This document shows, in pieces, positions 45,250 through 55,181 of a stretch of 64,000 nt of DNA. The notes beneath the pieces were generated by a model. The model was not told where the DNA came from and searched no databases. It saw only the letters and a list, made by a program, of their open reading frames with translations. The position numbers and the translations under genes were made by a program. Origin of the DNA: Paulinella micropora (taxonomy: Eukaryota > Cercozoa > Imbricatea > Euglyphida); contig BJOX01000286.1 in NCBI GenBank assembly GCA_009731375.1, positions 444,727-508,726 on the forward strand. Direction: 5' to 3'. Within the stretch, counting starts at the first letter, position 1. Each line of letters begins with the position of its first letter.

Positions 45250-45690
45250 AATCAATCAATCAATCAAATCGACTTATCTAGCTATGCTTTCTACCCTACA
45301 GGTCAGGTTGCTATGTGAAGCGGCTGGTTTTGAGACTATAGTCAGCTCAACCTTCAGCGCCTATTACGAAGAAGCGAATTTATTCCGCAAACACAGGAAG
45401 CTGTTTCATGTATGTAAACATGTAATGTAATGTAATCATGGTAATGTAATGTAATGTAATGTAATGTAATGTAATAATGTAATGTAATGTAATGTAATTT
45501 ATGTAATGTAGTGCAATTTAATGTAGTGTAGTGTAGTGTAGTGTAGTGTAGTGTAGTGTAGTGTAATGTAATGTAATGTAATGAAATGTAATGTAATGTA
45601 ATGTCAATGTAATGTATGTATGTAGGCCTTAATACAGCATGATCCCTCGTTCCTAGACCGATCTGGCTCCATCACTATGTACGTGCTATC
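41323..45690 (+). CDS. Host class-I SAM-dependent methyltransferase, multi-exon
   Basis: Exons: 41,323-41,377; 41,990-42,030; 43,827-43,889; 44,202-44,267; 44,449-44,515; 44,770 to about 44,857; about 44,922-44,977; 45,302-45,409; 45,626 to about 45,683. Phases fit throughout. Seen: [17 protein letters not shown] (motif I region), [20 protein letters not shown] (motif II region), [20 protein letters not shown] (motif III region), then [20 protein letters not shown], the usual C-terminal segment of methyltransferase type 11/12 enzymes. Start and final stop are not found; earlier exons probably lie at 38,990 or before, and the last exon runs into a TATC array. Every intron but one is GT-AG; one junction (44,844-44,934) lies in a direct repeat and has no GT. 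Substrate unknown. Extra partial copies of exon ends sit in the introns. Confidence 0.75.
41380..41980. repeat. Chain of related tetra- and pentanucleotide arrays (intron)
   Basis: GTAT, TAAG, TATG, then pentamers TGTAA, TGTAC, TGTCA, TCTAG, CCTAG, CCTTG, TCTTG, TGTGA and TGTAA in turn. Each block differs from the one before by one or two bases. Confidence 0.85.
42160..42347. repeat. GATA/GGTA array
   Basis: Borders family A copy 3. A copy of the exon end at 42,030 (GACGAGCTGGGACGAAGTAAG) lies at 42,133-42,155. Confidence 0.85.
42348..42744 (+). repeat. Family A, copy 3 (most complete)
   Basis: About 397 bp from ATCGACTAATGTC to GGCACCCCAC, with array DNA on both sides. Contains a 58-codon open frame on the minus strand without recognisable domain. 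Confidence 0.8.
42745..43145. repeat. GATA then TATC arrays
   Basis: A diverged copy of the exon at 41,990 (CCTTGGTCTAGGCTGTCCGC) lies at 42,910-42,950 between the two arrays. Confidence 0.8.
43146..43460. other. Unique segment between TATC arrays
   Basis: About 315 bp, GC-richer than its surroundings, with no repeat partner in the window. Possibly another array-bordered element. Confidence 0.4.
43463..43820. repeat. TATC, GATA and CTTT arrays with exon copies
   Basis: 43,512-43,548 repeats the exon at 41,990 again; 43,733-43,785 is a diverged copy of the exon at 43,827. Confidence 0.75.
43922..44165. repeat. CTTA array with two further exon copies
   Basis: 43,966-44,009 and 44,086-44,130 repeat the 3' half of the exon at 43,827-43,889, each ending CTCACCAAG followed by GT. 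Confidence 0.75.
44284..44445. repeat. CA and CATA arrays with an exon-start copy
   Basis: 44,331-44,360 is a diverged copy of the start of the exon at 44,449, preceded by its own CAG. Confidence 0.75.
44518..45290. repeat. TATC, CCTA, ACT and AATC arrays, intron
   Basis: TATC to 44,765, ACT at 44,985-45,070, AATC at 45,205-45,270. A diverged copy of the exon start at 45,302 lies at 45,128-45,180. Confidence 0.75.
45415..45620. repeat. TAATG and TAGTG pentamer array
   Basis: Intron before the last seen methyltransferase exon. Confidence 0.85.
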
Positions 45691-45700
45691 TATCTATCTG

Positions 45701-45748
<48 letters not shown>

Positions 45749-45862
45749 CCTACCTACCTACCTATCTATCTATCTATCTATAGCCCCTGCCCAGTTACCT
45801 CCGGGTAACGAGGAGGAATGGATGCCTATGTCTTCGGATACGCAGCGGTGATAGAATAAACG

Positions 45863-45922
<60 letters not shown>

Positions 45923-46013
45923 AATCTATCTATCTATCTATCTATCTATCTAACTAACTAGGTACGTGGGCCGGCGGACAAGCAAGCAACCTACCTATCG
46001 GTATCTATCTATA

Positions 46014-46086
<73 letters not shown>
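45687..46086. repeat. TATC arrays with an inverted family C copy
   Basis: Family C at 45,781-45,866 on the minus strand. Confidence 0.8.
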
Positions 46087-46481
46087 GTGGGGTGCCTTAT
46101 GTGTGCCTAGCCATACGCCTATGAGTCACATGCCGAAATAGCGACGGGAAGCACAATCCTGTTCCCTCAGGGTGCCCTTTCTCGCTTGTTGAGCCCGGAA
46201 TAAAACCCACAGTGCTCTGTCGGTTTATACTAGACTGTCGACAGTCTCGAAACTCCATCTGCTTACTGGGCCCTCTGTAATGGAGGTGGGAGCTCGTTCT
46301 GCAAGGGGCGCTTTATGGAACGAGCCCTGGCCCCGCCTGGTACTAGGGAGCTTTGGTATCGCCTGTATCAGTCCCTTCCGTGCAAACATCACGGCTTAGC
46401 TGGGCATCGGGTCAATACTTTACAGACTTCCTTGGTTGACGAAATCAGAAGCTCCTTTTTTCTGACATTAGTCGATATCTC

Positions 46482-46482
<1 letters not shown>
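46087..46482 (-). repeat. Family A, copy 4 (inverted)
   Basis: Full length relative to the copy at 42,348, with TATC arrays on both sides. Confidence 0.8.
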
Positions 46483-46523
<41 letters not shown>

Positions 46524-46689
46524 TTTTCTATCTATTTTTCTATCTATTTACCTACCCATCTTTCTATCTTTCTATCCATCTAGGTTTCTAGGAAACGATC
46601 GAGGTGGCCCATACTTAAGCAGCGAACGCATGCCCCGAGATTGGACCTATCCGTTCGGAGATAAACAAGTCTAATAAATGAAATGACAG

Positions 46690-46736
<47 letters not shown>

Positions 46737-46845
46737 TACAGAGACAGAGACAGAGACAGAGAAGCAGAGACAGAGAAGCAGAGACAGAGAGGCAGAGACA
46801 CAGAGACAGAGACACAGAGACAGAGACACAGAGACAAAGGCGAGA
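46483..46845. repeat. TATC and CAGAGA arrays
   Basis: GAGA at 46,697-46,725, then CAGAGA hexamers. Confidence 0.8.
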
Positions 46846-48060
46846 ACTTGAAACAGAATACCGCGACCGCTGTAGTTCAATATCATTTGCCTAGACAGTT
46901 TTTTGTCCCTTTCTTCAATCATGAGTCATCTCAGGGAAGGATCAGTGAGCCACCTCGTTTTCACAGGACGGTCCGACCGGCCACAATCTATGAAGCGTGT
47001 CATCATCGGAGTCTCAATCACTCTGAATCATAATGTGGCGTGACTCTTAGAATTTTATGAAGTTGCCGACGCCGATGGCTCAGGTGACGGGCTTCAGTAA
47101 ATATTAATAAAACCACCTCGTAGCATATGCCCCGTCGTAACGCCAAACTTCAGTGGCCGCGGCTTCTTTTCAAATTAATCAGTATACAGTACCGTAGTAC
47201 TACACACTGATGATCACTAATATTATGAAGTAGGTAGATTGATGACGCCTTGTTAGGTAATAGGTTGGTAACTAATATCTCCATGTATTTAACCGGGTTA
47301 TACGGTTAGATCCCGTATCAGAACAATAAATCCAATCCAGCTTTGTGGACCCGGGGGGCCGAGTGGGTATATCTGCCCCCACAAAGTGTGTCCAGTTATT
47401 GTTCCGTTCTTAATAGCTACCATTCGTTTCAGTCGTCCGTTATATACTGTTGGACGAGGTATATGTGCGACTAACTTAATAATCTGCCGTATACTAGCTA
47501 TGGCCTACAGTAGAAACTTTATTGAGAAAGTGCGCCAAGGGAACGGCCCGAATACTTACTAGGCCGGACATAAGCAATTCCTCTAACGATACACATTCAT
47601 ATGTTTTTTTAAGCATTTTAAGCGTTGGTAAAATGGAGGCAACTATAACTTTTCGAGTTTTTAAAAAAATTTTAATCACATTGTTTTATTGTAAAGATCA
47701 CGATGAGATAGCTGAAAAGAAAAATCATTTGAAATTCAAATTTTTTTAACGGTTTAAAATTTTGTGTCTTGTGTATTTAAAAAATTTATCATGCCAATTT
47801 TGTCTATAATTCGCGATAGTTTGGTTGGCAGTAATATAGATTGTGATCTTTCTGAATCTGCAGCCCTTTTGAAAAAAGAAGCAGTACTTCAGAAGCCTTA
47901 GTTTCCTGTGTATTTTTGTGTTCAAAGTTTTTAGACCTTTTACCCTAAAAAATGTTCAGGCCGGTCCAGGCCATGCCAGCCAAAAAGCCAAATCCTGTCA
48001 ACTTTTTTTAAGAACCTGCGCAGTCTGGCGGCACTTTTTGAGGAAGCTCGGCACCATCTT
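46846..48060. other. Unique DNA, no gene recognised
   Basis: Several short open frames, none with motif support. Confidence 0.4.
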
Positions 48061-48063
48061 CAA

Positions 48064-48498
48064 ATGCCTCAGCGTCCCAAGCCTCGTTGCAGATCTTGGA
48101 CAAACTGCAAGACTTGGGACAAGAACAAGAAGAGGACTGAAAAAGAAAAACGTGCTGACACCTTGGGGGAAAAAAGAGCCAAGTTAGACGACCAAGAGCG
48201 AGTGGCAGAGGCAAGACAAGCGTCCTCCAATTATGGCAGGAACACAGGCACTTTAGTGGGGGCAGAGCTCCAAGAGGAGCAGAGTTTGGGGCGGAATTTT
48301 GAAATGGATTTTTGTGTGATGACGCCCAAAGGGGCTGGGGTGAATTACATGACCAGAAAGGAGTACTGGGCGAGTGTAGAGAGGGAGAAGATGACGCCAA
48401 TAGAAGTGCCAGATGCGCGTGGGTGTGTGGGTAGAACAGGAGAGCCATACTGCGAGAGATGTGGAAGTGGCAGGAGACAGATGATAGGTGTAGAATAG
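48064..48498 (+). CDS. Hypothetical ORF
   Basis: 144 codons from ATG, charged N-terminal half (KKRTEKEKRADTLGEKRAK) and a Cys pair near the end (YCERCGSGRRQ). A longer antisense frame covers the same bases, so coding on either strand is unproven. Possibly a fragment of a transposon or host gene. Confidence 0.2.
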   Translation: MPQRPKPRCRSWTNCKTWDKNKKRTEKEKRADTLGEKRAKLDDQERVAEARQASSNYGRNTGTLVGAELQEEQSLGRNFEMDFCVMTPKGAGVNYMTRKEYWASVEREKMTPIEVPDARGCVGRTGEPYCERCGSGRRQMIGVE

Positions 48499-48884
48499 AT
48501 AAGTATGTGACGGGGAAAGACATAGTGCTAGTGTGTAGGGTGCCCAAGATCAGAAAGGAAGCCAAGGTGTCCAAGCAGACTCCTGTAACTTCCTCGCTTG
48601 TCCTTGTCCAACAGTGGCAAAAAGCTTGAGACTAATCACCACGGTGTGGAGGGTGGTCCCCGTCTTGCAACCATCCCCAGAGTCAACGCCATGCAGTTTT
48701 GGTGTGGCCCCCCCCGGCTCAACCTCAGGCAAATAACGACGCTCATAGTAGGCGAAGATACGCGCAGGGTCCGCGCTGACGGAAGGGCCATCCTGAGGCA
48801 ACGAGCCCAAAATCGGTATTGATCGTCGCGGTAAGCTGCCTTTTTGTTTTAGCGTTCTAAAAAAAACAAGAAAAGAAAAAAAGG

Positions 48885-48949
48885 NNNNNNNNNNNNNNNN
48901 NNNNNNNNNNNNNNNNNNNNNNNNNNNNNNNNNNNNNNNNNNNNNNNNN
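48885..48949. other. Assembly gap (Ns) beside a G-run
   Basis: 65 Ns, then about 23 Gs. Confidence 1.
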
Positions 48950-49415
48950 GGGGGGGGGGGGGGGGGGGGGGGATGGTACCCGGGCCATCTTCAGAAACGG
49001 AGGGGCCACGCACTTCAGCAGGAGCTTCAACGTCGCGTCTGAAAGACCCTTGAGATCTGCCATTAAAATGAGCTTGAAGCAAAGCTGACGAATATGATGA
49101 TCGGAGGGCTTGTAGAGAGAGCGCAGGATTCCCATAGACTGAAGTAGCACGGTAATCTTCGGAGTCGTCCTGGTCGAGGTGAGCGCTGCTGAGCTGCATG
49201 CTCTGAAACGCGCCCACCATCTCATTTGTGCGTCTCGCCCTCTGCTTGACAGTCTTGCTGTTGATCTTCTGCCCCTTCCGACAACGAGGGCCTCAGCTGA
49301 TGATGTACTCGGCGTAGCGTGTAGTATAGCGCTGCATCTGCATGCGAGATCTTCCTTGCCCGTTGGTCCACGCTTGGTCAGGACTTTGGCATTGGAAGGC
49401 AGTATCAGCGGCTCC

Positions 49416-49470
<55 letters not shown>
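48950..49470. other. Unique DNA ending in a TA array
   Basis: An open frame on the minus strand (48,998-49,417) has no recognisable domain. A TA array occupies 49,417-49,470. Confidence 0.35.
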
Positions 49471-49472
<2 letters not shown>

Positions 49473-49474
49473 AC

Positions 49475-49722
49475 ACATAGAAAACATACATAGAAATCAA
49501 AAAAGTGTCAAATGTTTAACGTAAATTTATCAAACTAAGCACATTAAGAGAGATTACGACGAAAAGACACATAAACCATATTTTTATTTCATAAAAATAT
49601 ATATAAACTGCGTGTATATGGTTTATGTGTCTTTTCGTCGTAATCTCTCTTAATGTGCTTAGTTTGATAAATTTACGTTAAACATTTGACACTTTTTTGA
49701 TTTCTATGTATGTTTTCTATGT
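49475..49722. repeat. Perfect 107-bp inverted repeat with 34-base centre
   Basis: Arms 49,475-49,581 and 49,616-49,722 are exact reverse complements as read. The centre (49,582-49,615) holds a small hairpin of its own (TTTTTAT, TTC, ATAAAAA). The right arm stops at Ns, so the real arm may be longer. It lies just left of PLV-2. Confidence 0.9.
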
Positions 49723-49741
49723 NNNNNNNNNNNNNNNNNNN
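49723..49741. other. Assembly gap inside the palindrome border
   Basis: 19 Ns followed by a short G-run. Confidence 1.
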
Positions 49742-50011
49742 GGGGGGGTAGGGGGGATACACATAAAAAATACAAAAAAAATATTTTCTCGCGGAAGTAA
49801 GGACATAGTTTGAATGAAAAACCTGTCCAGACAGAATTCTGATTTTCTGTTTTTAGCCTACAAACAGCCCAACACCGCGGTGTTGGGGTGTTGCTGGTGA
49901 TATTCCCGGAAATAGAATTTTCTAGAATTCTGGAATATTTTATCCTTTTCCTTTTTTGACCAAAATTGGTGGCATCGGCTCAGCCATAACGATATTATTT
50001 TGCTAATGTGA
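49742..50011. other. Left border region of PLV-2
   Basis: AT-rich, no ORF. The exact end of the element is not visible. Confidence 0.4.
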
Positions 50012-50443
50012 TCAAAATTGAAGGCATCTTAAAAATTCAATAGTAGATTCCATTTCTCTCTGCTCCTCTCTCTGCTCCTCCGTCATTTTCTCCATCTGCT
50101 CCTCTTTCTGCTTCTCTGCCTCTTCCTCTTTCTGCTTGAGATATTCTTCTTTGTATTTATCTAATATTTCCTTATTAGTGTCTCTGTATTTCTTTTGTTG
50201 CTCTTGGATCTTATCCTTATTTAATGTATAATATTCCCTTCGCTGTTTATTTATCTTGTCCTTATTTGCTTCTCTATATTTTTTTTGCTGTTCTTTAACC
50301 TTCTCCTTGTTATTTTCCCTATATTTTTTTCGCTGTTCTTTAAGCCTCTCCTTGTGTTTCATTTGATATCTTTCCATGTATCGTTGCTGTCGGGGATCGG
50401 GGGCGTTTAGAAAAACCTTTAGTTCTTCTATGGTATAACTCAT
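50012..50443 (-). CDS. Coiled-coil repeat protein of PLV-2
   Basis: 143 residues. A short N-terminal part (YTIEELKVFL) is followed by at least five units of the type QKKYRE.NK(D/E)KI, then a Glu/Gln-rich coil. Such KKYRE-NKEK repeats are frequent as tails of nuclease-like or hypothetical proteins in large algal viruses. No catalytic domain is seen. Intact reading frame, unlike most PLV-2 genes. Role unknown. Confidence 0.5.
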   Translation of the reverse strand: MSYTIEELKVFLNAPDPRQQRYMERYQMKHKERLKEQRKKYRENNKEKVKEQQKKYREANKDKINKQRREYYTLNKDKIQEQQKKYRDTNKEILDKYKEEYLKQKEEEAEKQKEEQMEKMTEEQREEQREMESTIEFLRCLQF

Positions 50444-50574
50444 ACTTTATACTATACATAGTATGTGTTTAATACTTAATATATAATTCAATGAGTGAGG
50501 AAAAGAGCGGGCGTGCATAGCAAACGAAAGGATGAATATAAGAGCAGGGCGAGTGAAAATATCTTCTCCTGTTG

Positions 50575-50885
50575 CTGTCCGACCTTAAGGTCGGCCGTGT
50601 CCGAGTCGGTTTTTCAAAGGTCGGCCACTTTTCGGTTATTGAATTTCAATATTTATTGTATAATACTTCTTCCTATTTCACCTGTCCGACCTGTCCGACC
50701 TTTTATTAAAAATAAATAAATTTTCCGAGAGGGGGGGGTACTCTCTACTATACACTCCAAAAATTTCTTTTAAAAAAAAGGGTCGGACTCGGACAACCCT
50801 AGACACTATTAATACTAAGAAGAATTGTCGCACATAGCCTGCTCAATACCACTCTCAAGTGTCCGAGTCGCCACAACGGCGTTTT
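50575..50885. promoter_or_regulatory. Cluster of GTCCGAC/GTCCGAG motifs
   Basis: At least eight copies in both orientations, including the near-palindrome GTCCGACCTTAAGGTCGG (about 50,578) and a tandem pair (about 50,685). The region between two genes is otherwise non-coding. Iteron-like; function unknown. Confidence 0.45.
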
Positions 50886-50955
50886 CGTATTTTTGAAGAC
50901 GGGCGGATTTTCTATTTAAAATAATTAAAATAATATAATTATATATGTAAGAGAC

Positions 50956-51174
50956 ATGACAGATATTATAGCACGATTACCATATGATTTGCAAGAATAT
51001 ATAAAACATTTTTTGTTTAATCGTGATTTACCAACAGAAGATTACGAATTATGCGACAATTGCGGACTTACTTTATCTGTTGTAGAAAGTCCAATAATAT
51101 ACGCTCAGAATATGAAGTGGTATTTCAATTACTATTGTTTTTGCTCTAGAAAATGTATAAGTGAATATTTTTGA
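50956..51174 (+). CDS. Small F-box-like/Cys-rich protein, copy 1
   Basis: 72 residues: N-terminal LPYDLQEYIKHFLF (F-box-like opening), then ELCDNCGL and YYCFCSRKCI, two Cys pairs that suggest zinc binding of FCS or similar kind. Paralogous to the minus-strand gene at 52,508-52,783; together they flank the recombinase. May recruit host ubiquitin ligase parts, which is inference only. Confidence 0.45.
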   Translation: MTDIIARLPYDLQEYIKHFLFNRDLPTEDYELCDNCGLTLSVVESPIIYAQNMKWYFNYYCFCSRKCISEYF

Positions 51175-51210
51175 CATATAAAAATATAGACTTGTCTATT
51201 ATATACTAAG

Positions 51211-52477
51211 ATGTGGAACGAAGATGACAGGAAATTTGTTAGGCAGTTAAAAGTTGCTACTACTGAAAGTAAAATTTATGAAGTCGTGTCCAACTTCTAC
51301 GATAGTGAGTTGAAACCAAGTATCGCTTTTCATAATGCTATTATATCGCTATTTAGCACACCAACGAGTGATGAAGATGTGCTTGAGGCACTAAAAGTCA
51401 TATATCCGAAATATGCTATTGTGTATCCAAATTTGAATAGTAGAAGACAAAGACTTTCTGAGGTGAGAAAAAAAGCAATAGAGCCTTACCAAAGTGAAAA
51501 AGTATATGAAATGAGCAAAATGGATAAATATTTTAATCTGAATGAAGACGAGCTGATTGATATCGTTGAGGGGTATAAGAAAGATGTCAAAGCCAAAAAT
51601 GAACAAAAAATACAAATTGATGTCCGTGATGTAATGGCTAAAATGAACGATATGATATTAAGTAATGACCCTTATCTGAAACTACTTGCTTTGATGGTAG
51701 CGATTGGAGCAAGGCCTGTGGAAATATTTGACAAAAACACATATGAATTGATACCAGATAAACCTTCTTGGTTGCGAGTAAATAACCTAGCAAAAAAGAG
51801 GGAAGGACAAAAAAAGAATTGGACTGAGAAGCCTGTTGTCCTTTTTACTCCCCAGTTTGTAATAGAAAAAGTAATTCAATACGGGACCATTTCAAAAAGA
51901 AAAAAGCAGTTATCATCAACAGCGATGGTGTGCTTGATAAACAAAAGAATAATGAACTAAACAAAAGAATAATCAAAATCTTCCCTTGGCTATCGGAATA
52001 CACACAAAAGAGTTGTTGCGGAAACTATATGCTAGTTTGTCGTATAGTAATTTCGCCAATCCGAAATTAGAGAATTTTAATACGTGGGTAAGCAATGTAT
52101 TGGGACACGGCGATATGCTCACCAGTTTTAGTTATACTTGGGTTAATGTGGCCGACCCTGAAGAAATTAAGGCAGAAGGGATTAAAACAGAATTAGAGGA
52201 GTTGAGACGCAAAATAGATTTATGTCTGAATTTAAATAATACTAATGAAACTGAAAGCGAAAACGGAGACGAAGAAAGCAAATATCAACCATTAGGAAAA
52301 AGCGCTAGCAGAGAGGATAAGTATAAATTGCTTGAGCAGATTTACAATGATAACCCGAATATTACAAATACTAAACAAGAAAGATACGCGGGATTGGAGC
52401 CGTTATTGTCAATAAGTTTATCAAAGAGAAAAAAGAAGCGCCACAAAAAGAACAAACGGAGGAAGCAAAGCCGTTAA
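51211..52477 (+). pseudogene. Protelomerase-like tyrosine recombinase, two frameshifts
   Basis: Three frames in a row make one protein of about 420 residues. Frame 1 (51,211 to about 51,885) holds AIGARPVEIFD, with the first catalytic Arg as in G.RP.E. The middle frame (about 51,885-51,995) supplies the segment ending in IFPWLSEYTQK. Frame 3 (about 51,986-52,477) holds THKELLRKLYASL (His-x-x-Arg type box), WVSNVLGHGD (second His) and SFSYTWVNV (candidate Tyr nucleophile). H..LRKLYA..., LGH, SY..W is the pattern of telomere resolvases such as those of linear plasmid-prophages more than of ordinary integrases. A Lys/Arg-rich tail follows. Known: tyrosine recombinases replace rve integrase in some PLVs. 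Broken as read, so inactive unless the breaks are sequencing errors. Confidence 0.65.
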
Positions 52478-52507
52478 GAAGAAGCACAAGAAATAAAAAC
52501 AAAAAGA

Positions 52508-52783
52508 TTAATACTTAACAACGATTAAAGGCGGTTCCCCATATCTTGCTCTAATATTAGACTCTCGTCTATAGCATTTAATAGAGCAGATTGTGAAAAA
52601 CTCAATACTATCTACACCATAAAAATTACCTGCTATAATAGGAGGGTGCGACTGGAATGTGCGAGACAAGCCACATATATTACAAAATTCTTCTTCATAA
52701 TTCGGCTGGGGCATTTCTAAAGAAACAAATGTTCTTATGTGTCCAACTATATCACTCGGCAATTCGCGTATTATTATTGACAT
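52508..52783 (-). CDS. Small F-box-like/Cys-rich protein, copy 2
   Basis: 91 residues with the same order as the gene at 50,956: ELPSDIVGHIRTFV, FCNICGLS, FFTICSIKCY. It points back toward the recombinase. Intact. Function unknown. Confidence 0.45.
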   Translation of the reverse strand: MSIIIRELPSDIVGHIRTFVSLEMPQPNYEEEFCNICGLSRTFQSHPPIIAGNFYGVDSIEFFTICSIKCYRRESNIRARYGEPPLIVVKY

Positions 52784-52807
52784 GTTTTATATAATATAAA
52801 ATATAAA

Positions 52808-54039
52808 ATGAGCCTTTTTGGTCAAAGCACGAATACACCATCGTCATCAACTACATCGTCGTCGTCTTCTTTATCTATTGATAGCATAAAAGACGCATTA
52901 CCAACAACCGCCTTCGGAGAAATGCGAACGGCAACTTTGTCGCCAGTATTACAAAATGTATTTACATATGGTATTAATACTCGTTTCTTTGACAAAACAG
53001 AAACCAACGGCGGGGTGGTATCAACTGCTAATTCAATGGCGATTTTGACTACATCGGCCTCAGGTAATTCAACCGCACAGATTACGACTATTGAACGGGC
53101 AAAATATAGAAGTGGTATGGGGTTGGTTGCTAGATTTTCCGCTTTATTCCATCATCCACTGCAACAACCACTTTCAATGGCGATATTGGCATAGGCACAC
53201 CAGCAGACAATTTATGTTTTAGGCAACCAAACTTGGGAATGTCCATTGTAAGAACGGCGGGAAGTGTAGAAAATGTGGTCAGTCAATATGCGTGGAATGT
53301 TGATAAATGTAATAATACTGGAAACTTCCCCACGATTGATTTTACCAAATTGAATGTGTTTGAAATAGTTGTTCAGTATCTGGGCAGTGGTCAAATTACA
53401 TTCAAAATAGAAAACCCGCGAACTGGACGAATGGAAGTAATTCATGCGATTAAATATGCGAGCACTGCTACCACTCCATCATTAGATCAGGCGGCGTTTG
53501 CTATTTATGCGAAGGCGTATTCATCAAGTCTGGCATCCGTTGTAATGAAAACTGCTAGCATGTTTTTGGCGGTTGAGGGGAATATTGATCGGACTATTGC
53601 TATAACTAATTCGTATGACAATGTCAAGAGTATAGGATCAACTGAGAATGCCATATTTGCTATTAGAAACCGCGCCACATTCAACAGCAAAACGAATTAT
53701 AACATAATCTACTTTGAGAATTTATGTATTAGCAATTCAGACACTAAAACGTGTATCGCAAGAATTGTGCTTAATACCACATTGGGAGGAACACCTTCTT
53801 ATTCAAATTACGATACAAACACATCGTTAGCAGAAGTTGATACGGCAGGAACTACAAGAACGGGCGGAAGTGTGATATTTACATATGTGTTGTCTGGTGG
53901 TTCATCAATATACATTGATTTGTCTCAATATAATATCAAGATAGGGTCAAGTAAAACATTTACCGTATCCGCACAAAATACGAGCGGTGGAACGGCAAGT
54001 ATTTACGCTTCATTAAACTGGATTGAAGACCAAATTTAA
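52808..54039 (+). pseudogene. Conserved PLV structural protein, frameshifted
   Basis: Homologue of the PLV-1 gene at 1,928-3,172 with the same motif order (TAFGE, SPVLQ, INTR, KYRSGMG, IENP.TG, NWIEDQ). The frame breaks near 53,150-53,235; the first 128 codons end in a stop and the rest (268 codons) is in another frame. The N terminus is Ser/Thr-rich. It is on the plus strand, away from the minus-strand capsid block. Confidence 0.7.
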
Positions 54040-54080
54040 ACCAAAAAAATACTTTATTTATACATAATGCATAAATTGCA

Positions 54081-54308
54081 TTAATCATCAACTTTCTTTT
54101 CTATCTCTATTGACATTTTTTTTATGTATTCAAAATCCTTGTTCTTGATTAATTTTTCGGTTATGGGTGCGTGATTTTTCTTCAAATATATGTAAAACTG
54201 GTCAATATTAACACCGCAGGGAATTAGATGTTTATGTTGTCGTCGTCGTCGTAAGTTGATGTTTTTGATTAGAGTGAATAGTATATCTAAATTTTGTATG
54301 AAGGTCAT
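54081..54308 (-). CDS. Small hypothetical PLV-2 protein
   Basis: 75 residues, basic, helical (LRRRRQHKHL, YLKKNHAP, IKKMSIEIEKK). Convergent with the structural gene. No family seen. Confidence 0.35.
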   Translation of the reverse strand: MTFIQNLDILFTLIKNINLRRRRQHKHLIPCGVNIDQFYIYLKKNHAPITEKLIKNKDFEYIKKMSIEIEKKVDD

Positions 54309-54349
54309 TATATTTATGAATTCTTTTTTTTCTTAAGCATGATACGCCT

Positions 54350-55142
54350 TTAAGAGAATTGAAACTTCAAAATTGACAGGACATTAGACTGACATTCAAG
54401 CACATTGCCACTCGCATTTCTAATGACGATATCAATAGATCTTAAACTTTTTGTTGTATTAAATGGCACATAATTGGCAACATCGTTTGACGATTCAAAG
54501 TAGCACTGGACTCCATAGGGCTTATCTAAATTGCATTTACCAACGACAGAGAAATTACCATTTGCTTCAACTAAACCAGACTGATTCAATGCACGGCTAT
54601 GCACATAAACTGCTGTTTCACCAATTAGATTTACTATGGATTGCATTGTGCTACTCGCCGCCGCCGAAATATCGGCAGTTAGTCCTATCTTGTCGCTAAT
54701 AGTGCTGTTATCATAATCAAAAGCATCCGTATCACCAGTGAATGCGAAATTCAATTTATTAACGGAGTTCAAAGTTATAACTACAGAGTTTGGGGTAATT
54801 GCTGAATTAATTGCAGTTTGAAGGGCGGTAATAAATGTATCAATGGTGTATTGATTTTCTGTTACGATTGCCGTTTTTGTAGCAGATCCAGTTGTTTTAA
54901 TCAATGTGAGAGTGTTGGCATAACTCGGTATGTTTGGGAAAACGTTTGGAATGGAGATACTCGTAACGACATAAGCACTGATTATATCAATATTACGACC
55001 AGTTGCTGGTAGATCAACGACGAAACGGCCATTGTTAGTAGAAGCGGATTTTGGTTCTGTTTTATCACTTGAGGAGACGCGAAGGATGAAATTTTTTTTG
55101 TTCGCTTTTCGTCTTCAAGATTTCTTATCGTAAATGACATCG
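54350..55142 (-). pseudogene. Penton/minor capsid protein of PLV-2, one frameshift
   Basis: The ATG at 55,140-55,142 starts a frame that breaks at a run of eight A within about 20 codons. The remaining 245 codons continue in the next frame to 54,350. The main part has GRFVVDLPATGRNI, IISAYVVTSISIPN, an ENQYTIDTFITALQTAI segment (the counterpart of the GNYT..NLKNKL segment in PLV-1) and a strand-rich end (SLRSIDIVIRN). The layout is that of single jelly-roll vertex proteins. The homopolymer at the break makes a sequencing error plausible. Confidence 0.65.
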
Positions 55143-55181
55143 CTATATTATAAAATATATTATTATTTTTTTAATTTTTTT

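Noticed and set aside
48064-48574. Confident gene on either strand
   Set aside because: Open frames overlap antisense and neither has motif support.
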